Assembly: GCF_002020135.1 (NCBI RefSeq)
Contig: NZ_MPZS01000001.1
Span: 62,001 to 126,000, forward strand
From: Thioclava marina
GTDB lineage: Bacteria; Pseudomonadota; Alphaproteobacteria; Rhodobacterales; Rhodobacteraceae
Length of the DNA: 64,000 bases
Reading direction: 5' to 3'
Made by a program: the position numbers and the translations under genes. Every line of letters begins with the position of its first letter. Positions within the stretch are counted from its first letter, which is position 1. The notes beneath the pieces are model-generated. The model was not told the origin of the DNA. It did no database searches and saw only the letters and a program-made list of their open reading frames with translations. Of this stretch, positions 58,968 through 64,000 are shown piece by piece.

Positions 58968-59743
58968 GCGCGCTTTCTGCCGCGACTGCCATCGCCACGC
59001 GCGAACTGGCCCGCTTTGTCACCCAGCGCGAGCGCTTCCTCGCAGCCCTCGTGCGTCCACTCGTCTGGCTTTTCATCTTCGCCGCAGGTTTTCGCGCGGC
59101 GCTCGGCCTGTCGATCATCGCGCCTTACAAGACCTATATCTCGTACGAAACCTATATCCTGCCCGGTCTTTGCGCGATGATCTTGCTGTTTTCTGGAATG
59201 CAAAGCTCGCTCAGCCTCGTGCATGACCGGGAAAACGGAGCGATGCGGTTGATGCTGACGGCGCCGCTGCCGCGCTGGTTCATGCTGGGAGCGAAGCTGC
59301 TGGCCGGGGCGCTGGTCGGCCTCTTGCAGGTCGCGGCTTTTCTTGTCATCGCGGCGCTTTTCGGTCTGCGCGTGCCTGTTCTGGGTTATCTCACGGCGCT
59401 GCCCGCGCTCTTACTCTCGGCGCTGATGCTCGGGGCCCTGGGGCTGCTTCTGTCGGCGCGCATCAGGCAGCTTGAAAACTTTGCGGGGGTGATGAATTTC
59501 GTGATCTTTCCGATGTTCTTCTGCTCTTCGGCGCTATATCCGATCTGGAAAATGCAGGAGAGCTCACCACTCCTAGCGAAACTCTGTGAAATCAATCCCT
59601 TCACGCATGCAGTTGAACTGATCCGCTTCGCGCTTTACGGCCAGCTCAACCTCGCGGCGCTCGGCTGGACCGCTCTTGCGGCGGTGGTCTTTTTCGCAAC
59701 CGCCCTCTGGGGTTACGAGCCCGCCCGCACCCGATCGTCCTGA
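58964..59743 (+). CDS. ABC-2 type permease (LutF-like)
   Basis: 259 residues. Six membrane segments, with the ABC-2 motif RPLVWLFIFAAGFRAALG near residue 25 and NFVIFPMFFCSSALYPIW at about 185. ATGA overlap with the ATPase. ABC-2 permeases are often exporters, but lut clusters are linked to lanthanide uptake; direction is not clear. The last 31 bases overlap the convergent ABC ATPase gene at 59713. Confidence 0.92.
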   Translation: MSALSAATAIATRELARFVTQRERFLAALVRPLVWLFIFAAGFRAALGLSIIAPYKTYISYETYILPGLCAMILLFSGMQSSLSLVHDRENGAMRLMLTAPLPRWFMLGAKLLAGALVGLLQVAAFLVIAALFGLRVPVLGYLTALPALLLSALMLGALGLLLSARIRQLENFAGVMNFVIFPMFFCSSALYPIWKMQESSPLLAKLCEINPFTHAVELIRFALYGQLNLAALGWTALAAVVFFATALWGYEPARTRSS

Positions 59744-60327
59744 AGCAATCGCGCTGGCCGTCCATCGACCCGGGCAAAACGCGTGGCCAGCGCGTCCAGC
59801 TCGGCGGCGGAATGGCTCGCGATGACCACAGCGGCATTGGTTTCAGCGATGAGCGCGGCGGTGAGTTCAAGAAGATCCTCGACCCGCGCCCCGTCGAGCG
59901 AGGCGAATGGCTCATCCATCAAGAGCAGGTCGGGCTTGGTCACGAAGGCCCGGGCAAGCCCCACCCGGCGGGCCTGACCGACCGAGATTTGTCCCGGCCA
60001 GTGATCCTCGACACCCTCGAGCCCGACCCGCGCAAGGATCGCGCGCGCCTGCGCCTCGGTCGCCGAAGTGGGCAGCGTCACATTGTCGATCACCCGCCTC
60101 CAGGGCATGAGCGTCGGGTTCTGAAACACCATCGCACGCCGGCCTCTGACCTCCAGCGTTCCCTCGAACCGGGTGTCGAGCCCCGCAAGGATGCGCAGGA
60201 GCGTCGTCTTGCCCGCCCCGGACGCGCCCGACAGTCCCAACACCTCGCCGCGCCCGACATGGAGCTGCATCGGTCCCAGGACGGGCACGCCGCCATAGCC
60301 CTTTTTCTGGAGATCGAGCCGGATCAT
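59713..60327 (-). CDS. ABC transporter ATPase, NitT/TauT-like
   Basis: 204 residues. Walker A GASGAGKTT, QNPTLMPWRRVIDNV, signature ISVGQARRVGLARAF and Walker B LLLMDEPFASLDG. Short for the family. Partner of the permease and binding protein at 60324-62142 (ATGA overlap). It converges with the ABC-2 permease gene by 31 bases. Confidence 0.9.
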   Translation of the reverse strand: MIRLDLQKKGYGGVPVLGPMQLHVGRGEVLGLSGASGAGKTTLLRILAGLDTRFEGTLEVRGRRAMVFQNPTLMPWRRVIDNVTLPTSATEAQARAILARVGLEGVEDHWPGQISVGQARRVGLARAFVTKPDLLLMDEPFASLDGARVEDLLELTAALIAETNAAVVIASHSAAELDALATRFARVDGRPARLLQDDRVRAGS

Positions 60328-61148
60328 CGCTGCCTCCAGCGCGCGGCGCGCCGCGCAAGCGGGGCGACGATCGCCCATTCCACCACCAGCATCACCGCCA
60401 CGAAAGCCAGCGCATTGGCCAGCACGCCTGCAATATCGAACATTTGAAAATCCAGATGAATACGAAAGCCTATCCCGTTGGAACGGCCAAGAAATTCGAC
60501 GACGAGCACGATCTTCCAGATCAGCGCGAGCCCCGCCCTTGCCGCCGCCATGATTTGCGGCGCGAGTTGTGGGATCAGAATGTGACGCAGCCGCGCAACA
60601 CGCCCCATCCGGTAAAGCCGCGCCATGTCGGAGAGGTCCGGATCGCGCGCGATCATTCCCTCGCGCAGCATCACCGCGACCATCGGGATCTTGTTGACCG
60701 CCACGGCCGCGATCGCCGCCCATTCATTCAGACCGATCCAGAGATAGCACAGCACGATCGTCACAAGCGCCGGAACGTTGAGCGCGACGGTCAGCCAGGG
60801 GCCGAACCAACGATCCAGCCGTTCGCTCGCCCCAAGTGCGACGCCAAGCGCCGCGCCGATCCCCATTGCGAGGGTGAAGGCGGCGAGGACGCGGATCAGC
60901 GTGGCGCTCAGATCGGGCCAGAGCTGACCGGAGATGAGCGCTTCCCAGAGGGTCGGAAAGACGATTTGCGGACCCGGAGCAAGGCGCGGGTCATTCAGGA
61001 GCCACGCGCCGCCAGCCCAGACCAGCACGAGCGCAATCAGCGAAGCCAGCGCGACCGGGAGATCGGGGCGCCGACTGGCGACCCGCTTCGGTCTCCGCCC
61101 GATCCGTTCGCGCTCATGTCCCTGTATGATCACGCCCGCTCGCATCAT
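60324..61148 (-). CDS. ABC transporter permease, NitT/TauT-like
   Basis: 274 residues. About six helices, with the EAA-like loop RMGRVARLRHILIPQLAPQIMAAARAG. Two ATGs (61148, 61145) are possible with little ribosome signal. An N-terminal arginine-rich stretch precedes the first helix. It follows the binding protein gene after four bases. Confidence 0.88.
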   Translation of the reverse strand: MMRAGVIIQGHERERIGRRPKRVASRRPDLPVALASLIALVLVWAGGAWLLNDPRLAPGPQIVFPTLWEALISGQLWPDLSATLIRVLAAFTLAMGIGAALGVALGASERLDRWFGPWLTVALNVPALVTIVLCYLWIGLNEWAAIAAVAVNKIPMVAVMLREGMIARDPDLSDMARLYRMGRVARLRHILIPQLAPQIMAAARAGLALIWKIVLVVEFLGRSNGIGFRIHLDFQMFDIAGVLANALAFVAVMLVVEWAIVAPLARRAARWRQR

Positions 61149-61152
61149 TGGT

Positions 61153-62142
61153 TCAGTTCGACAGGAAGGTGCCCTTGGGCAGGGAGGTCGCCCCACCCAC
61201 GAGTTTCGCGCCCCCCAGCTCGGCCATCAGGCGCAGCATCCGGTCGGCGGCCTCTTCATCGACGGGACCCGGGGCAGGAATGCCCGCGCGGAATCCGGCG
61301 ACGAGAGCCGCATATTGCGCATCATCGCCCGCGCGCATGATCGGGCGCAGCCGCGCGAAGGCCGCATCGTCCGTCGCGAGCTTTTCCTTCGCCGCGCGCG
61401 AGGCCGCCGCCAGCCCTCGTGCAAGCTCCGGTTTGCTCTCGACGAGATCGCCGGGGAGCACGTAGCCCAGTAGCGGCGTCTCGGGCGAGAGGCCCAGCTC
61501 GGTGGCGGCGGCGCCGACGGTGATGAGCGGCACCATGCCCGCCGCTTCCATCTTCGCAGCGAAGTGCCAGAAATTGATCGCGCCATCGACCTCCCCCGAG
61601 AGCGCGGCCTTCATGATCAGAGGCGGCGCGCCGAAGACCTGCTCGGTCTCGGCCGCAAGATCGATCCCTTCGGCCTTTTGCGCGTAGGCCCGCAGGATCA
61701 GCCAGCTCTTGTCGATCGGACCGCCCGCGATCCCGATCTTCTTGCCCTTCAGATCCGCAAGGCTCCTGGCGGGACTGTCGGCGCGCACCATCAGCCCACC
61801 CACGGCCTTCGAATAAGGGATGAAGCGGTAATCCTCACCAGCCGCGCGCATCCGCGCGACCCAGAACCAGTCGGTCACGATCGCATCGACGGCACCGCCC
61901 TGAAGCATGATGTCCGAGCCCGACTTGCCGGCGACCGGCACGACCTCGAGGGTGAACCCGTGTTCGCGGTCAAGCCCATAATGCTGGATCGTGTCGAGCT
62001 CCCAGTTGACCGTGCCGCCCTCAAGTGCGGCCACTTTCAATACCGGCAGATCGCCCGCACGTGCAGCGACCGCGCCCGAAAGCCCCATCGCGACCGAGAC
62101 CAAAGCCGCGCCCGCCGCGCGAGCCCATCCATCAAACGCCAT
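61153..62142 (-). CDS. Periplasmic binding protein, NMT1/NitT/TauT-like
   Basis: 329 residues with a signal peptide (start MAFDGWARAAGAALVSVAMG, cleavage after VAARA). NMT1-like motifs LDTIQHYGLDREHGFTLEVVP, QGGAVDAIVTDWFWVARMRAAGEDYRF and AINFWHFAAKM. GGAGG precedes the ATG. Substrate unknown; such importers next to PQQ dehydrogenases are common but uncharacterised. Divergent from the PedF-type cytochrome over 192 bases holding sites C. Confidence 0.9.
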   Translation of the reverse strand: MAFDGWARAAGAALVSVAMGLSGAVAARAGDLPVLKVAALEGGTVNWELDTIQHYGLDREHGFTLEVVPVAGKSGSDIMLQGGAVDAIVTDWFWVARMRAAGEDYRFIPYSKAVGGLMVRADSPARSLADLKGKKIGIAGGPIDKSWLILRAYAQKAEGIDLAAETEQVFGAPPLIMKAALSGEVDGAINFWHFAAKMEAAGMVPLITVGAAATELGLSPETPLLGYVLPGDLVESKPELARGLAAASRAAKEKLATDDAAFARLRPIMRAGDDAQYAALVAGFRAGIPAPGPVDEEAADRMLRLMAELGGAKLVGGATSLPKGTFLSN

Positions 62143-62210
62143 CTCATCCTCCCATGCGCGATCACGATCACGCCTCCGCAATCAGAGTATCAGCCCGCCC
62201 GCGCCCGCCT

Positions 62211-62268
62211 ATTCGACCAAAGGACAATGCCGAACCCCGCCGAACCCGGCCCGACCGAGACCAAGGTC
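62211..62268. promoter_or_regulatory. Operator candidates in the ABC/cytochrome divergent gap (site C)
   Basis: ATTCGACCAA (62211-62220) continues as GACCAAAGGACAAT (62215-62228), 13 of 14 bases identical to the reverse complement of site B; GACCAAGGTC (62259-62268) is the palindrome of site D, followed by GAAT. They are 69 to 126 bases from the binding protein start and 67 to 124 from the cytochrome start. Confidence 0.55.
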
Positions 62269-62334
62269 GAATGGTGGCCTGCTGCACCGCCGCGCTATCC
62301 AGTGACCAAGCGAGATCTTTTTTGGGAGGTTCAG

Positions 62335-63012
62335 ATGCTCGACACCCGCATGACCCTGATGGCCGCACTCTGCGCCCTGAGCCCGGCGGTTGCCTTTGCT
62401 CATGGCGATGTGACCCCGCAGCCGGTCAATACCGATGTCCTGCCCGATGTGGGCGAGGAGTGGCTCAGCGAAAACCCCTACCGGGCCGCAACCGCCGGCG
62501 AAGAAGTCTGGGCGAAGGCCGTGCAAATCGGCGATAGCGGTTTCAACCAGAACTGCGCGCGCTGTCACGGGCTTGGTGCGGTCTCGGGCGGTCTGGCCCC
62601 CGACCTGCGCTATCTCGAGGCCGAGGAATATGGCGACGAATGGTTCGTCGAACGCTTCCGCCACGGGATGACCCAGAACGGCATCACCAAGATGCCCGCC
62701 TTCGGCGACATCCTCGGTCAGAAAGCGGCCTGGGCGATCCGCACCTATATCGAGACGCGCCCCGACGATGGCGCGCTCGAACCCTATTCGGATCAGCTCC
62801 ACAAGATTCGCGACGAGCTTGCCGCGGGCAATGCCGATGTGCCGACTGTGATCGCCACGCTCGAGGATATCGCGGGCAAGGTCGAGACCGCCTCGGGCGC
62901 GCCGGTCGCCGACAGCGCGGTGTCGCGCGCGGCCCATGAGCTCGAGAAGAGCCCCGAGAAGCAGAAGGAAGCGGCGGATATGCTCTCGATCGGCATTTCG
63001 GCGGCCGAGTGA
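62335..63012 (+). CDS. Cytochrome c, PedF/XoxG-like (c-550/c-553i family)
   Basis: 225 residues with signal peptide MLDTRMTLMAALCALSPAVAFA and one heme site CARCH (in NQNCARCHGLGAVSGGLAPDLR), then MTQNGITKMPAFGDIL with the likely axial Met. Matches the cytochrome c family paired with PQQ alcohol dehydrogenases. GGGAGG 6 bases before the ATG. Its stop overlaps the next start (TGATG). Confidence 0.92.
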   Translation: MLDTRMTLMAALCALSPAVAFAHGDVTPQPVNTDVLPDVGEEWLSENPYRAATAGEEVWAKAVQIGDSGFNQNCARCHGLGAVSGGLAPDLRYLEAEEYGDEWFVERFRHGMTQNGITKMPAFGDILGQKAAWAIRTYIETRPDDGALEPYSDQLHKIRDELAAGNADVPTVIATLEDIAGKVETASGAPVADSAVSRAAHELEKSPEKQKEAADMLSIGISAAE

Positions 63013-63917
63013 TGCGCATGCACCGATTTAGGGCCGGGTGTCTTGCCCTGGCGCTTCTGGGCGGGGTGGCTTTGGCCACACCCGCCCTTTCGGCCTGTGA
63101 GGGCTATGAGCCCGAGCAGAAACTGCAAAACACCGCCCCCCAGGATATCGGGCGCGACCTCGACCGGATCATCGCGGATGGCTATATCGAGTTCGCCCTC
63201 TATGAGGATTACGCGCCCTGGTCCTATGAAGAAGCTGGCAAGGCGAAGGGCATCGATGTCGAGATCGGCAAGATCATCGCTGCGGATCTCGGCGTTCAGC
63301 CCCGCTTCCGTCTGGTGAGCGCGGGCGAGACGCTCGACGCCGATCTGCGCAACTATGTTTACAAGGGCGCAGTGATCAACGGACGTGTCTCGGACGTGAT
63401 GCTGCACGTGCCCTATGATGTGGACTATGCGTGCCGCTTCGATCAGGTGGTCTTCACCGGGCTTTACGGCGAGGAGCATATCGCTATCGCCTATGACGCG
63501 GCGAGCTACCCCGACAAGGGGCCGACGCCGGCGGTGTTCCGCTACGATCCGATCGGGGTCGAGAATGACTCGATCTCGGATTTCTACATGACCGATGTGA
63601 CGCGCGGCCCCTCGGCCGACAAGGTGCATCGCTATCGCTCGACCGTCCTCGCCATGAAGGCGCTGGCCGATCACGAGGTGATGGCTGTGATGGGGCCACG
63701 TGCCGAGATGGAAGCGGCGATAGCGCCCGGCATCAAGATCCACGAGCCGCCCCTGGGCCTGCCGCGTTCAAAATGGGTGATCGGCGTGGCGCTGTCGATG
63801 CAGCACCGCCCGCTGGCATATGCGGTGGATGACGCGATCGCGGCGGCGCTCGAAGATGGTCGGATCGCCAAGGCCTTTGCCGAATACGGCGTGGAATTTA
63901 CCCCACCCACTCCGTAA
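63012..63917 (+). CDS. MxaJ/XoxJ-like periplasmic binding protein
   Basis: 301 residues with signal peptide MRMHRFRAGCLALALLGGVALATPALS. SBP-type II fold: FALYEDYAPWSYEEAGKAKGIDVEIGKIIAADLG and RVSDVMLHVPYDVDYACRFDQVVFTG match quinoprotein-dehydrogenase-associated binding proteins (TIGR03871-like), thought to assist XoxF maturation. A GTG three bases earlier is in frame; the ATG overlapping the upstream stop is preferred. Confidence 0.9.
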   Translation: MRMHRFRAGCLALALLGGVALATPALSACEGYEPEQKLQNTAPQDIGRDLDRIIADGYIEFALYEDYAPWSYEEAGKAKGIDVEIGKIIAADLGVQPRFRLVSAGETLDADLRNYVYKGAVINGRVSDVMLHVPYDVDYACRFDQVVFTGLYGEEHIAIAYDAASYPDKGPTPAVFRYDPIGVENDSISDFYMTDVTRGPSADKVHRYRSTVLAMKALADHEVMAVMGPRAEMEAAIAPGIKIHEPPLGLPRSKWVIGVALSMQHRPLAYAVDDAIAAALEDGRIAKAFAEYGVEFTPPTP

Positions 63918-63928
63918 GAAAGCAAATC

Positions 63929-63959
63929 GGGCCGCGCTGATCCCAGATCAGAGCGGCCC
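63929..63959. terminator. Bidirectional hairpin after the XoxJ-like gene
   Basis: GGGCCGCGCTGATC (63929-63942), loop CCA, GATCAGAGCGGCCC (63946-63959): a 14-bp stem with one mismatch between two convergent genes, starting 12 bases after the upstream stop. It overlaps the end of the partial minus-strand gene. Confidence 0.65.
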
Positions 63960-64000
63960 GTAATTCCCCTCGAAATCGACGAGATGCACCTCTGACAGCC
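63948..64000 (-). CDS. 3' end of an unidentified minus-strand gene (partial)
   Basis: One frame reads LSEVHLVDFEGNYGPL followed by TGA, with protein-like composition and GC-rich third positions, next to a terminator-like hairpin. Only 16 codons are visible, so it may be chance. No family can be named. Confidence 0.35.
   Translation of the reverse strand, partial: LSEVHLVDFEGNYGPL

Overview
The window is GC-rich and gene-dense, and reads as chromosomal DNA of an alphaproteobacterium of the Rhodobacteraceae (Paracoccus/Thioclava/Rhodobacter-like). Evidence: an iscR-led suf operon with two cysteine desulfurases, a monomeric NADP isocitrate dehydrogenase, a CbbR-controlled Calvin cycle operon, a PQQ/lanthanide alcohol dehydrogenase (XoxF) locus and the palindromic intergenic repeats common in that family. 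I saw no tRNA, rRNA, CRISPR array, phage or insertion sequence.

Layout. 1-3734 (minus): the 5' part of isocitrate dehydrogenase and a tight five-gene operon with an alpha/beta hydrolase, two small membrane proteins and an HD-domain phosphohydrolase. 3966-12521 (plus): the iron-sulfur assembly operon iscR, cysteine desulfurase, sufB, membrane protein, ybjQ-like, sufC, sufD, two Yip1-type membrane proteins, sufS. 12616-16253: patatin phospholipase, DUF502 membrane protein, and pseudouridine catabolism (psuK-psuG). 16430-24035: GH13 alpha-glucosidase divergent from glgP-glgB-glgC. 24204-26129: rpsB-tsf with promoter, structured leader and terminator. 26163-34015 (minus): LuxR-type regulator, SulP permease, a split Blh-type persulfide module, cbbY, cbbZ, a thioredoxin-like protein and two exported metallo-beta-lactamase-fold proteins. 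34114-45961 (minus): cbbF-P-T-G-A-L-S-Q-O-E with form IA (green-like) RubisCO, divergent from cbbR (46064). 47042-48013: quinone oxidoreductase. 48097-63917: methanol/alcohol oxidation locus, made up of response regulator-FIST-hybrid histidine kinase, xoxF, cytochrome c, a Sel1 protein, a five-gene lut-like ABC export/uptake operon, a second ABC importer, a PedF/XoxG-type cytochrome c and a MxaJ/XoxJ-like binding protein.

How it fits together. The right half suggests a facultative autotroph and methylotroph: XoxF oxidises methanol or other alcohols in the periplasm, passing electrons to c-type cytochromes; C1 carbon lost as CO2 could be refixed by the complete Calvin operon; cbbZ removes phosphoglycolate made by RubisCO oxygenation and cbbY handles misprimed sugar phosphates. 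The SulP/persulfide module and the secreted beta-lactamase-fold proteins point to sulfur metabolism next to the cbb genes. The most original observation is a family of TGGTC/GACCA dyads in the four intergenic regions of the alcohol-oxidation locus, which looks like the operator set of one local regulator. Also notable are two dispersed composite palindromes whose small side hairpins covary, strong hairpins on both sides of cbbLS, and a beta-lactamase-fold protein that has lost its HxHxDH motif.
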